64,000 bases of DNA from Adenophora triphylla var. japonica (Eukaryota > Streptophyta > Magnoliopsida > Asterales > Campanulaceae), in contig JAFEMH010000756.1 in NCBI GenBank assembly GCA_022495995.1, forward strand, positions 310,001-374,000, in the 5' to 3' direction. Every line of letters begins with the position of its first letter. The stretch's first letter is position 1. The position numbers and the translations under genes are program-made. The notes beneath the pieces were generated by a model that ran no database searches, was not told where the DNA came from, and worked only from the letters and a program-made list of their open reading frames with translations. Positions 12,817 through 23,839 of this stretch are shown piece by piece.

Positions 12817-13050
12817 CAAAGGATTTTGAATGTTTGGAAGACTCGTTTTTACGAGGCGTTCCGGGTGCACATTAACGTCCTTCCCGGCACGTAACATGAC
12901 CTCCGAACCTAAATCTCTGATCTCGGGCTTTTTTTAAAGTTTTGGCCTTCAAAATTAAAATGGCGTGGCGACTCCGTTTTTCCGATTTTATTTGGTTTTT
13001 CAAAGAAACGCAAAAATCGAAATTTTCCCGCGAATGGCAACATCATCACA
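11221..13050 (+). repeat. RE1 3' LTR
   Basis: About 1830 bp. The expected first bases TGTAAGTGCTCC read CCGTAAGTGCTCC here, and the LTR ends in CATCATCACA. A TATA-like TATAAAT at 11567-11573 sits in a promoter-like context that is conserved in RE3. A CA microsatellite lies at about 12787-12813 and the U5 block at 12815-12935. Over the 1237 bases that align with the left LTR it carries dozens of one- and two-base insertions absent from the four sister LTR copies, which looks like consensus error or unusual decay. Confidence 0.9.
11567..11573 (+). promoter_or_regulatory. TATA box of the RE1-family LTR
   Basis: CCCTATAAATTGGAACCC is conserved in the RE3 LTRs in reverse complement (around 21797 and 33140). 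It lies at an expected U3 position, about 350 bp into the LTR. It was recognised by motif only. Confidence 0.5.
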
Positions 13051-13091
13051 CCTCCCCAAGTATTTTCTCCCTCCTCCAAGTTTTCCCTTCC

Positions 13092-13099
13092 TATAAATA
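13092..13099 (+). promoter_or_regulatory. TATA box of the RE2 LTR
   Basis: TATAAATA is followed by a C/T-rich stretch (CTCCTCCTCCCCTTC), typical of a plant LTR promoter start region. The RE4 LTR has TATAAATA in a similar setting at 49033. Confidence 0.55.
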
Positions 13100-13589
13100 C
13101 TCCTCCTCCCCTTCATTTTCCATATACCATTTCTCTCAAGTGAGAGTGCGACGGATAAGAGCAGTCATGATCTCTCCACCCCATGGAAAAGGCTTGTCTT
13201 TCTTCCGCTCTTTGGGGGCCCTCGTGCTACTCGTCGGCGGAATTCTCTACTCTTCGGGGGCCCTCGTGCTACTCGTCGGTGGATTGTGATACAAGCTAAA
13301 CCGACCCAAGTCGAAACGCTGCCCAAATCCCTAGGTTCCTAAACACCAAATAAAAGGGAAAACTCTGTCCAAACACTTCTGAAACACCTTTCAAACACCT
13401 TTTCGTATTTCGTATACGTCCCCCCGAGTCAAAGAGTCAACACCAAATTTGGTAAACTCTCACTCTCAAAATGTAGACGTAACGCCATCTACGGGACTCG
13501 ATACATTTTAGTCCCTAATCATCTTCTCTCCCGTAAGAGAAGTAATTTCAGGTTGAAACGGCGTTCAAGTCCCGTTTTTACGTTTCTGT

Positions 13590-13905
13590 CATTTACAGTC
13601 CGGATCGTTCGATCCGTTGATCGCACTTTTTACCGTCCGAACCGTTTGGTTCGTGATTGTCATTTACAAGTCCGGATCGTTTGATCCGTTGATATTGCTA
13701 TTTACTTTACGCTCTTTACAAGTCCGGATCGTTTGATCCGTTGATATCGCTTTACTTTACGCACTTTACAAGTCCGAGTCGTTTGGCTCATCGATCGCAT
13801 CTTTATAAGTTCGGATCGTTTGATTCGTTGATACCGCACTTTCAATACTATCATTTACAAGTCCAAACCGTTTGGTTTGTTGATAGTATTTACTTTCCAA
13901 TGTTC
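13590..13905 (+). repeat. Tandem hairpin array in the RE2 LTR
   Basis: Seven units, each with a 5-6-bp hairpin around a four-base loop, GTTT in six and GTTC in the first. Hairpins are at 13601-13616, 13638-13653, 13673-13688, 13725-13740, 13775-13790, 13812-13827 and 13864-13879. Arms vary in a paired way: CGGATC/GATCCG, CGAACC/GGTTCG, CAAACC/GGTTTG, and near-pairs GAGTC/GGCTC and CGGATC/GATTCG. The units also share CATTTACAAGTC or CTTTACAAGTC. They lie downstream of the TATA box, so they would be transcribed. Confidence 0.75.
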
Positions 13906-14511
13906 GAGCCACAAAATGACTCGTTGATCGCATCTTACTTGCCATCATTTTCATCAAAATGGGTAACATCATAATGCCCGGTTCAAAACCAAAAGTTCTT
14001 CATTCGAACTCCTTTTCAAACTCTCTCAAAATCGACGTTTGCCACGTAAACGCTCATTTCCGTCTCAAAACCGACTTTTGTCATTCAAACGCTCTTTTTT
14101 ATCAAAATCAACATTTGTCATTCAAACCAAGATTAAAGCTTGTCATTCAAGCTCATTTTCAAAAGTAACACGAACACACACATACGCACACTTTTCGAGA
14201 AAGGTAGAAAGACTCGTCATACGAGGTATTTTGGGTGATCTCAATATACTCTTTCCGAAACGTAACGTGATCTTCGAACCTAACAATCTCTGGTCCTTTA
14301 AAGCCTTTTGTAAAGTTTTGGCTACCAATCAAAACGTCCCATTTTTAAAGCCTTTTCCAAGTTTTTGCTACCAATAAAAACGACCTTATTTTCAAAGCCA
14401 TTTTCAAAGTTTGGGCTCATAATACAAAACGGCGTGGCGACTCTCTTTTCCAAGTGAAGTCCATTCGAAAGAACCGCTCGCCGCAATTTACGCGATCCGG
14501 GCAATTTCAGT

Positions 14512-14529
14512 TGGCGACTCCGCTGGAGA
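14512..14529 (+). other. RE2 primer-binding site
   Basis: TGGCGACTCCGCTGGAGA lies two bases after the LTR end CAATTTCA. It differs from the RE1/RE3 site at one base (A for G near the 3' end). Confidence 0.75.
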
Positions 14530-15729
14530 CGGAACATGTTTTTCAAAACTGCCGTTGTTTTAAAAACATTTTGTGGGTCAAACTTTCGTTTACCCTTCCT
14601 CGTTTTCGTGTGCGTGTGTGTTTTCTTTAAGATTCGTGTTACTTCTCTTTTCTTTTCAAAAAAAAAAGGAAATTTCAAACAGCTACGATTTCAAAACATT
14701 GGACTGTTTCAAAAAAAAAGATGTTGCTTTTAATCTCTTTCAAAATCATAACATGTTCGTGCATTTCCGTTCATACTTGATTCTTTGTGCTATATTTTGA
14801 ACTGGGCATAAATTCTTTAAAACACATTCTGAAAATCTCTATTATACTCAGAAAAAGAATTTAGTGACCGCACACTACTTGCACTGATGCCTCGGTACAC
14901 CGCACGCTATGCACACCTGCTGCCTCGATACACTGCACACTACGACCCGTAACCCGAGATGACCGTTCAGTTGCAGCTCGGTTGGTCTGCCAGACAACTT
15001 TCGAGCGCTCACGGGGTCGTCCCAAACAGCCCATCCTAGCCCGTGTAAGCCATGCACTCTTTGTGTCACACTTCGTCTAAGACCCCGGTTGGTTTTTGGC
15101 TTAGTACGTGCATAAAGCCCAAGTGTATGTTTTTTTACACCGGTCTCCCTCACAAGTCAAACTTAAAAGTCAAGACCGAAGGTCGTTCTTGACCCGAAGT
15201 CTTAGCTTTTTCGACCTTGACTTTGACGCAGAGCCATGCCGAAAAACATACCCGAAGGTTCAATGTGACACCGTGTCATCAAACCCTCAACGTATGCATC
15301 ATGCTAGCCACAACTTGGCCAACGCTAAAAGCTAAGGCCCTTCATGCAAGGGAGTCAAGAGAGGTCATGCCGAAATTTTGGCACGATTTCTGCCTTAACT
15401 TAAGGATGTTGACTTTGACCGTGACCCGCATGTCACATACGTTGAAAGTTTACATGACCAGCTAGCCTTAAGTTCACTTTTCCCTTTGTCGGTGGAACTC
15501 GCTTGCCTTATAGGACCCTCGCTCGGGATTGTCCGTCCCGGAAGACGATTTACAGTGTGAAAATGAGGGGCTTATAAACGTAGTGCCGAGATCCACCGAT
15601 CCAAGCCCTAGGGTTAGTTGCGAAAAAGAAGAGCAATCTTTTTCCCAACCATTTAGGACTCGAGAAAAACGTGTTTTCGCAAACTTAAACATTTAATAGA
15701 ATAACAATTGCATGGTCCTATCTCGGGAA
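14530..15729 (+). other. RE2 untranslated leader
   Basis: Non-coding. It holds segments shared with the other leaders: the CACCGCACGCTA repeat region (14870-14945), GGTTGGTTTTTGG (15085) and a conserved block at 15500-15690 with the stem-loop at 15524-15540 and AAGAGCAATCTTTTTCC. In RE2 this block is separated from gag by the 3.5 kb array; in RE4 it lies about 190 bp from the gag ATG. Confidence 0.65.
15524..15540 (+). promoter_or_regulatory. Leader stem-loop (RE2 copy)
   Basis: Arms CGGGA (15524-15528) and TCCCG (15536-15540) enclose the loop TTGTCCG. The stem differs in sequence from RE4's CCCGGGG/CCCCGGG yet still pairs, while the loop keeps TGTCC. Confidence 0.5.
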
Positions 15730-18700
15730 TCTTTCAAATAGTGACCTTCGCGGTCCAATCTCTCAATCGCGACTTTCCTTGGTTCGATATGTCATATCTC
15801 GACCTCGCGGTCCAACTCTCAATCGCGACCTTCCTCGGTCCGATATTCATATTCTCGATCCTCTCGGTCCAATCCTCAATCGCGACCTTCCTTGGTCTCG
15901 ATATTCATATCTCGACTCCCCTCGCGGTCCAATCCTTAATCGCGACCTTCCTCGGTCCGATACTCATATCACGACCCTCGCGGTCCAACTCTCAATCGCG
16001 ACCTTCCTCGGTCCGATATCTCATATTCTCGACTTCTCGGTCCAACTCTCAATGCGACCTTCCTCGGTCCGATACTCATATCACGACCCTCGTGGTCCAA
16101 CTTCAATCGCGACTCTTCCTCGGTCCGATATTCATATCTCGACTCGCGGTCCAACACTCAATCGCGACCTTCCTCGGTCCGATACCTCATATCACGACCC
16201 TCGCGGTCCAATCTCAATCGCGACCTTCCTCGGTCCGATATCTCATATCTCGACCCTCGCGTCCAATCCTCAACCGCGACCTTCCTCGGTCCGATATCTC
16301 ATATCGACTCTCGTGGTCCAACTCTTAATCGCGACCTTCCTCGGTCCGATACCTCATATCACGACCCCTCGCTGTCCAACTCTCAATCGCAACATTCCTC
16401 GATCCGATATCTCATATCACGACCCTTCGCGGTCCAACTCTCAATTGCGACCTTCCTCTGTCCGATATCTCATATCTCGACCCCTCACAGTCCAACTCTC
16501 AATCGCGACCTTCCTCGATCCGATATCTCATATCTCGACCCTTGCGGTCCAACTCTCTATCGTGACCTTTCTCGGCTCGATATCTCATATCTCGACCCCT
16601 AGCGGTCCAATCCTCAATCGCGACCCTCACGGTCCGATTTCAAATCACGAATCTCGACCTTCGCGGTCCAACCCTCAATCGAGACCCTCACAGCCCGATT
16701 TCAAATCTCGAATCTCGACCTTCGCGGTCCAACCCTCAATCGCGACCCTCACGGTCCGATTTCAAATCTCGAATATCGACCTTCGCGGTCCAACCCTCAA
16801 TCAAGACCCTCACGGTCCGATTTCAAATCTCGAATCTCGACCTTCGCGGTCCAACCCTCAACGAGACCCTCACGGTCCGATTTCAAATCTCGAATCTCGA
16901 CCTTCGCGGTCCAACCCTCAATCGAGACCTTCGCGGTCCGATTTCAAATCTCAAACTCGACCTTCGCGGTCCGATCTCCGATCTCCTATCGAGACCTTCG
17001 CGGTCCGATCTCAAATAGTCGATCCCGACCTTCGCGGTCCGATCTCCGATCTCCAATCGAGACCTTCGCGGTCCGATCTCAAAAAAGTCGATCTCGACCA
17101 TCGCGGTTCGATCTCCGGTATCCAATCGAGACCTTCGTGGTCTGATCTCAAATAGTCGATCCCGACCTTCGCGGTCCAATCTCCGATCTCCAATCGAGAC
17201 CTTCGTGGTCCGATCTCAAATAGTCGATCCCGACCTTCGCGGTCCGATCACCACTCACTTATCGAGACCTTCGCGGTCCGATCTCAAAAAGTCGATCCCG
17301 ACCTTCGCCGTCTAATCTCCGATCTCCAATCGAGACCTTCGCGGTCCGATCTCAAATAGTCGATCCCGACCTTTGGGGTCCGATCTCCGATCTCCAATCG
17401 AGACCCTCACGGTCCGATCTTAAAAATTCGATCCCGACCTTCGCGGTCCGATCTCCAATCGAGACCCTCAAGGTCCAATCTCAAATAGTCGATCCCGACT
17501 TTCGTGGTCCGATCTCCGATCCCCAATCGAGATCTTCGCGGTTCGATCTTAAATAGTCGATCCCGACCTTCGCGGTCCGTTCTCCGATCTCCAATCGAGA
17601 CCTTCGCGGTCCGATCTCAAATAGTCGATCCCGACCTTCGCAGTCCGATCTCCGATTTCCAATCGAGACCTTCGCGGTCCGATCCTCAATCTCCAATCGA
17701 GACCTTTGCGGTCCGATCTCAAATAGTCGATCTCGACCTTCGCGGTCCGATCTCAAATAGTCGATCCCGACCTTCGCGGTCCGATCTCCGATCTCCAATC
17801 GAGACCTTCGCGGTCCGATCCTCGATCTCCAATCGAGACCTTCGCGGTCCGATCTCAAATAGTCGATCTTGACCTTCGCGGTCCGATCACCAATCGAGAC
17901 CTTCGCGGTCCGATCTCAAATAGTCAATCCCGAACTTCGCGGTCCGATCTCCACTCTCCTATCGAGACCTTCGCGGTCCGATCTCAAAAAGTCGATCCCG
18001 ACCTTCGCGGTCCGATCTCAAATAGTTGATCCCGAAGTCCGATCTCCGATCTCCAATCGAGACCTTCGCGGTCCGATCTCAAATAGTCGATCCCGACCTT
18101 CGCGGTCCGATCTCCAATCTCCAATCGAGGCCTTTGCGGTCCGATCTCAAATAGTCGATCCCGACCTTCGCGGTCCAATCTCTGATCCCTAATTGAGATC
18201 TTCGCGGTCCGATCTTAAATAGTCTATCCCGACCTTCGCGGTCCGATCTCCGATCTCCAATCGAGACCTTCGCGGTCCGATCTCAAATAGTCGATCCCGA
18301 CCTTCGCGGTCTGATCTCCACTCACTTATCGAGACATTCGTGGTACGATCTCAAAAATTCGATCCTGACCTTCGTGGTCTAATCTCCGATCTCCAATCGA
18401 GACTTTCGCGCTCCGATCTCAAAAAGTCGATCCCGACCTTCGCGGTTCGATCTCCGATCTCCAATCGAGACCCTCACGGTCCGATCTTAAATAGTCGATC
18501 CCGACCTTCACGGTCCGATCTCCGATCTCCAATCGAGACCCTCACGGTCCGATCTCAAATAGTCGATCCCGACCTTCGCGGTCCGATCTCCGAGCCCCAA
18601 TCGAGATCTTCGCGTTCCGATCTTAAATAGTCGATCCCGACCTTCGCGGTCCGATCTCCGATCTCCAATCGAGACCTTCGCGGTCCGATCTCAAATAGTA

Positions 18701-19250
18701 GATCCCGTCGCGGTCCGATCTCCAATCGAGACCTTCGCGGTCCGATCCTCGATCTCCAATCGAGACCTTCGCGGTCCGATCTCAAATATTCGATCTCGAC
18801 CTTCGCGGTCCGATCTCCAATCGAGACCTTCGCGATCCGATCTCAAATAGTCAATCCCGACCTTCGCAGTCCGATCTCCACTCTCCTATCGAGACCTTCG
18901 CGGTCCGATCTCAAAAAGTCGATCCCGACCTTCGCGGTCCGATCTCAAATAGTTGATCCCGACCTTCGTGTTCCGATCTCTGATCTCCAATCGAGACCTT
19001 CGCGGTTCGATCTCAAATAGTCGATCCCGACCTTCGCGGTTCGATCTCCGATCTCCAATCGAGACCTTCGCGGTCCGATCTCAAATAGTCGATCTCGACC
19101 TTCGTGGTCCGATCTCCGATTTCCAATCGAGACCTTCGCGGTCCGATCTCAAAAGTTAATCCCGACTTCGCAGTCCGATCTCTGATCTCCAATCGAGACC
19201 TTCGCGGTGCGATCTCAAATATTCAATCTCGACCTTTCACGGTCAAAACT
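15730..19250 (+). repeat. 3.5 kb tandem array in the RE2 leader, monomer drifting from 57 to 61 to 68 bp
   Basis: Every unit is built on GACC, a 5- or 6-base centre such as TTCGC, and GGTCC, so GACC/GGTC forms a short dyad. Units of about 57 bp (centres TTCCTC and CTCGC) run to about 16615. Units of 61 bp follow to about 16950. After that comes a 68-bp unit made of two 34-bp halves that each end in GACCTTCGCGGTCC. Long ORFs across it (for example 15779-17155) come from repetition. I find no such array in RE1, RE3 or RE4. Confidence 0.9.
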
Positions 19251-19379
19251 TTAAATCTTGACCTTGCACGGTCCAATTTTCGATCTCAAACTTTCAAAGT
19301 CCAATCTTTTCTGACCAGTGAGGATCATTAGAAAGCGTGTTTTAAAGTAGTAAATTCACGTCGCACGAGCCTTAAAGCC
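19251..19379 (+). other. Short leader segment between array and RE2 gag
   Basis: Contains the motif GATCATTAGAAAGCGTGTTTTAA followed by CGAGCCTTAAAGCC (each quoted in part), which resembles the segment just upstream of gag in RE1 and RE4. The ATG that starts gag in RE4 is not present at the aligned position here. Confidence 0.45.
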
Positions 19380-20438
19380 TTGAGCCAAATACCCATTCCG
19401 AAAACTAAGCCATGCCTTTCGTTCCCTGCAGCAAACAGAGAGTGGTTCAAAAATTCGGGTCAGCGCCTCGCCAGAATTACAGTAACGGCAGCATCAGACA
19501 GTTCTTCAGTTGTCTCAGTTTCTTCAGCCAGACTCTCCAATATGTCAAACTCACCGAGAAATCGTGACGGGAATGGAACCCCGCCACCGGTAACAGATAT
19601 GACACTGGAAGAAGCCATCCGGGCTTGTGAGGTTCACAAGAAACAGAAAAAGGATCAGCAGAATTTCATGGTACAACTTCTGAATGAGCGAGGTATAGCA
19701 GCTATCCCCCAGCCAGATGGTACTTTCGTCCTAATCGAGGAAGACGATCCTTCACGATCAGCTCCCCAAACCTTCAACCAGGATCCTCCACCGTCAAGCT
19801 ACGGGAATCCTTCAAACCAAGGAAACAACCGACCGGGGCTTCATACTGCCACCTCTCAAAGCACCCCTGTCATATACGTCCAAGCCAATAATACCCCTTT
19901 CACTCAATACAACCAGCGCAGCGCTGGACCATCTCAAACTGATCCCAATATCTCTCAAAATCCTCCCGTGTTCACTTCCTTCTCTCAATATGCCCAAAAT
20001 TCACCCGGTTTCCCCCACATAACCTTTCCGATCCATTACTTCGGGCAGCCTGCATTCGTTATAGCTGCTTCATGGCCTCAAATCCCTCAATTTCCACAGT
20101 ATCCACTAAATTATACTTCGTTCCCTCAAAACCCGTTTGTCCAACCCCATATCATGGTTCCCTCCAACAGTGGACCTTTGGTTACAGGTTCCAGCAGCCC
20201 AGAGGTTTCTATCGACCCACATGTGGTTATGCCGGCAGAACAGAAGGCAGACGAAACTACGGAAGAATTTTACAAGGAACAGAGCCAGAAGTTTCTGAAA
20301 TCCTGAAGTCACTGCCCGAGGATGAGCAAGTGAGAGCCTTCGAGTCATGTTTGAAGCCATCAGTAAAAGCATTAGTCGGCCATCGCTTCTGCCTTGATCT
20401 CCGAGCCATGGTCGACACGGGTCCCCCATCTGAGAAAG
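19380..20438 (+). pseudogene. RE2 gag, 5' portion, interrupted by RE3
   Basis: Gag of the same type as RE4's. The N-terminal half is open (19380-20306): ANREW motif, a Glu/Lys-rich segment with EEAIRACEVHKKQKKDQQ, then Gln/Pro/Ser-rich sequence. There is no ATG at the aligned start; the first in-frame ATG is at about 19541. Most of the central capsid domain is missing: the sequence passes from the Pro/Gln-rich part straight to ETTEEFYK. A frameshift near 20290 then leads into the frame carrying LPEDEQVRAFESCLKPSVKA and LDLRAMVDTGPPSEK. RE3 is inserted at 20439. With one TSD copy removed, the reading frame continues in phase at 33483. Confidence 0.8.
20434..20438. repeat. RE3 target-site duplication, left copy (GAAAG)
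   Basis: GAAAG immediately precedes the LTR terminus TGTGATG at 20439 and is repeated at 33478-33482 right after the other terminus CTTACA. Five bases is the usual length for Ty3/gypsy insertions. Confidence 0.92.
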
Positions 20439-22133
20439 TGTGATGTACCCGATTTTTTTTGTGAAAATCAAACGGAGTCGCCACGCCATTTTTGTTTTAA
20501 GGGCCAAAACTTTGAAAAAAGCCCGAGATCAGAAATTTAGGTTCGGAGGTCACGTTACGTGCCGGGAAGGACGTTAGTGTGCACCCGGAACGCCTCGTAA
20601 AAACGAGTCTTCCAAACATTCAAAATCCTTTGTTGTGTGTGTGTGTGTGTTTTGGCCAAAATAAGTTGAAACTGAGGTAAGTAAAAATTGGGAACTCTTT
20701 TTAAGGCTTTAAACTGATCCCATGATTTTTTGGATGATTTTTGGGTTGAGATTTGGAACTCAAAAGATTTTTGGAAGTTGAAAACCATTTCTGCCAGAAT
20801 GAAAAAGGCAGTTGACCCTTGACTTTGAAATGGACTTTAGGGCTTGAAAACTCCAGAATATGGGAAAAGTCCGGGAATGAAAAATGTTCAAAACACCTTA
20901 AAAAAGGTTTCTATAAAATAACTTTTCATTTTGGAGATGATTTGAGGGGTCAAAACCTTCTGGAAATCTCAGATCTGAAATCTGGATTTCCAGAGACTGA
21001 TGAACTGACCTTTAAAAGAAAATTTGAAAAAAGGAGTTTTACTCACGCAAAAAATAAATTAAAAATATGTATGGAAAGCTATGGATGTTGGCTACAAAAA
21101 GTATTTTGTAGTCAACACCCAATTCCAAGTTTTACTGGGTCCAAAAAATAGGGAAATGGACTGAGTTCTCAGAACAATGCTACTGGACAGCAAGATGTTC
21201 TTGAAGGAAAATGTGATTTTTGGGGGATTTGCATCTATGTTCACCCCATTTTCATCCCTAGACTTTATTCCACTACCTTGTGTCAAGTGGTTATCATATT
21301 CAAGTCATCCTTGGGGAATTTATGGGGTTTAAACATATCCTTTGCAAAGGGAAAGGGGATCTTTGTAAAGATGAATTTAAAGAGAAAAATCAATTTGGAG
21401 ATTTAAAATGTAGACCATTTGAGATGGTCATTCATGAAGATGAACTTCAAGATGACCATCTTAGGTCAAAACTTAAGTTAAACTAGACATCAAGTAGATC
21501 CAAGTAAGAAGAACAAGATGAACAAGAAGTTAAAAGAGAATTTTAGGGTTTTGAGTAGGAGGGCTTTACCAATGGTGACACCCTATCTTCCTAGGCTTGG
21601 AATTTGACTTGAGGAGTATCAAGATTTGGTGTTTGGCTTGAGGAGTATCAAGGTTTGGTGTTTGGATTTGTGTTTGGAGTGAGATTGGGAAATATTCAAG
21701 AGAAAATGGTGGCAATCTAGAGATTCCCACAGTTTTCTCTCTATATTTCGCCAGAGTTTCGTTGCTGTGATCAAAATGTCTTGTGTAAACTGAGATAGGA
21801 GGGTTCAATTTATAGGACCCTGTGAGAAGCAAAGATGTCCGCGCGGACAAGGTAGGTGGCGTGCACTGTTCACTTCGCTGCTGCAGGCCTTTTGGACAGA
21901 AGGAATAATCTTTTTGAAAATTCAAACTGTTTGTGTTTTTCAACTTGCCAATTCGGGTTTTTTCTATTTCTTTTGCTTTTTAGGATTCCTTTTTTGGTTT
22001 AACTTTAAATGGCAAACCCTAATCTACCCTTGCTTGGTTAGAAAGGTTAGAAATTGTTAGAAATGTTAGAAATGTTAAAACTTTCGTTAACATTCTAACG
22101 AAAAAGCTACCAACTCAAATTGGAGCACTTACA
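20439..22133 (-). repeat. RE3 3' LTR
   Basis: 1695 bp. On the minus strand it starts TGTAAGTGCTCC and ends TACATCACA. It carries a TG/CA microsatellite near 20633-20652, the U5 block with CTCGT/ACGAG at 20525-20625, and the TATA-like site (reverse complement of CTATAAATTG) near 21800. The large region 20800-21540 shows chance ORFs in both strands, none conserved as protein. Confidence 0.93.
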
Positions 22134-22135
22134 GT

Positions 22136-22143
22136 AGCCCCTC
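22136..22143 (-). other. RE3 polypurine tract
   Basis: GAGGGGCT on the minus strand, directly before the 3' LTR, as in RE1. Confidence 0.65.
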
Positions 22144-22564
22144 GGCGACGGTGCTTTCGAAGGAAGCGGGGTCGTCGATAAGAGTAAGGCTCCATGTTTG
22201 ATAGGATGATCAAGTGATCGAGTGGCTGAACCTATTCAATAGGCTACCTATGTATCCCGAATGGGAATCAAGCCGGTCGTAGTTCGGGTCTTTCGACTAT
22301 CTTTAGTCGTCAACCCTGGAGTGACTGTTTTAGGATGTCAACCTGGCGAGCGAGTTCTACAGTCGATTGCTGAAAGAAACTCTGCTGGGGATAAGAAATG
22401 ACCCTCTTTGGTCTGATGGCTAGGGTTGTATATCCGCTCTGCTGGGGATAGGAATGACCATTTTGGTCTGGTGGCTGAACCTAATGATAGGCTACCTACG
22501 TATCCTTAAGAGGAATCAAGCCATTCGTAGTTCGGGTCTTTCGACTATCTTTAGTCTTCGACCC
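22144..22564 (-). other. RE3 spacer with two CTACG/CGTAG stem-loops
   Basis: Between the polypurine tract and array 2. It holds two copies of the conserved stem-loop (22248-22282, with one arm mutated to CTATG, and 22496-22530, intact). It also has a duplicated segment GCTCTGCTGGGGATA (about 22377 and 22436). No coding sequence was recognised. Confidence 0.6.
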
Positions 22565-23190
22565 TACTGCTTTAGGAAAGTCGCCCTAAGATTTGACTAT
22601 TTTTGGGAAGTCACCCTATGATCTGACTATTTTTGGGAAGTCACCCTATGATTGACTATTTTTGGGAAGTCACCCTATGATCTGACTGTTTTTGGGAAGT
22701 CACCCTATGATCTGACTATTTTTTGGGAAGTCGCCCTGTGGTCTGACTATTTTTGGGAAGTCACCCTATGATCTGACTATTTTTGGGAAGTCACCCTATG
22801 ATCTGACTGTTTTGGGGAAGTCGCCCTATGGTTTGACTGTTTTGGGGAAGTCGCCCTATGGTTTGACTGTTTTGGGGAAGTCGCCTTAAGATCTGACTAT
22901 TTTTGGGAAGTCACCCTATGATCTGACTATTTTTGGGAAGTCACCCTATGATCTGAGTGTTTTGGGGAAGTCGCCCTATGGTTTGACTGTTTTGGGGAAG
23001 TCGCCCTATGGTTTGACTGTTTTGGGGAAGTCGCCCTAAGATCTGACTATTTTTGGGAAGTCACCCTATGATCTGACTATTTTTGGGAAGTCACCCTATG
23101 ATATGACTATTTTTGGGAAGTCACCCTATGATCTGACTATTTTTTGGGAAGTCGCCTTGTGATCTGACTATTTTGGGGAAGTCACCCTGG
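22565..23190 (-). repeat. RE3 tandem array 2 (about 28-bp units)
   Basis: About 22 units, read on the plus strand as TTTTTGGGAAGTCACCCTATG, alternating with the variant TTTTGGGGAAGTCGCCC. Blocks of three variants recur (22805-22890 and 22955-23040), suggesting segmental duplication inside the array. Homologous to RE1 8905-9745. Confidence 0.9.
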
Positions 23191-23244
23191 TAATGGTTCC
23201 AGTTTGTCGAATTAGGGGATGATTGCGATTTATCGCTTTTCTCG

Positions 23245-23710
23245 TGTTGTGTGTGATAGCGTCTTAGGTGCCTCAAACCTTAACGATGACATCTTAGGGG
23301 CCTCGAACCTTGGAGATGACGTCTTAGGTGCCTCGAACCTTGATGATGGCGTCTTAGGTGCCTCGAACCTTGATGATGGCGTTTTAGGTGCCTCGAACCT
23401 CGATGATGGCGTTTTAGGTGCCTCGAACCTCGATGATGGCGTTTTAGGTACCTCGAACCTCGATGATGGCATTTTAGGTGCCTCGAACCTTGATGATGGC
23501 GTCTTAGGTGCCTCGAACCTCGATGATGGCGTCTTAGGTGCCTCGAACCTTGATGATGGCGTCTTAGGTGCCTCGAACCTTTATGATGGCGTCTTAGGTG
23601 CCTCAAACCTCGATGATGGCGTTTTAGGGGCCTCGAACCTTGATGATGGCGTTTTAGGTGCCTCGAACCTTGATGATGGCGTCTTAGGTGCCTCGAACCT
23701 TGATTTGAAA
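23245..23710 (-). repeat. RE3 tandem array 5 (30-bp units)
   Basis: Fifteen or so highly regular 30-bp units containing GGTGCCTCGAACCT and GATGATGGCG. As 30 is divisible by three, the array stays open in more than one frame on both strands. That explains the repetitive ORFs (23219-23713 and 23280-23606), which I do not regard as genes. Homologous to RE1 10890-11020. Confidence 0.92.
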
Positions 23711-23839
23711 TGATTTCCTTTGATGGTTTAGGATAGATGGTCCTCTAGTGGACTTCATTTGAAGGGATCGGTTTTACGTCTGCTGCCGAAGGAAAGGATG
23801 ACCGTGCTGGTCGAGTGGCTGGACCTAATGATAGGCTAC

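Larger units (their letters stand above)
1..13050 (+). mobile_element. RE1: gag-only Tat/Ogre-like LTR retrotransposon, left LTR cut by window edge
   Basis: Two direct copies of one LTR (1-1185 and 11221-13050) bracket an interior that starts with a primer-binding site at 1187 and ends with the purine tract GAGGGGCT at 11211. The interior holds a leader, a frameshifted gag, about 3.3 kb of non-coding 3' region and five tandem arrays. No protease, reverse transcriptase or integrase was recognised. RE3 (20439-33477) has the same architecture in the opposite orientation, so this is a family of large non-autonomous elements and not a single deletion. The right end abuts the TATA-bearing remainder of another LTR at 13051, so RE1 appears inserted in RE2's left LTR. 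Its left target-site duplication is outside the window. Confidence 0.85.
13051..14509 (+). repeat. RE2 5' LTR, right part (promoter, hairpin array, U5)
   Basis: Begins where RE1 ends and runs to GGGCAATTTCA just before the primer-binding site. It contains TATAAATA at 13092-13099, a duplicated GGGGGCCCTCGTGCTACTCGTCGG motif at 13214-13280 (each half shorter than the whole), a tandem hairpin array at 13590-13905, and the U5 block at about 14165-14300 shared with RE1 and RE4 LTRs. The far-left part lies left of RE1, outside the window. Confidence 0.7.

Noticed and set aside
15779..17155. A 458-residue ORF, the longest on the left side
   Set aside because: It is the translation of the 57-68-bp leader array in one frame. 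Composition is only the repeat (SRSNPQSRP-type) and similar ORFs appear on the other strand.
23219..23713. A 164-residue protein of 10-residue repeats
   Set aside because: A 30-bp repeat is open in any frame lacking a stop. The minus strand is open as well.
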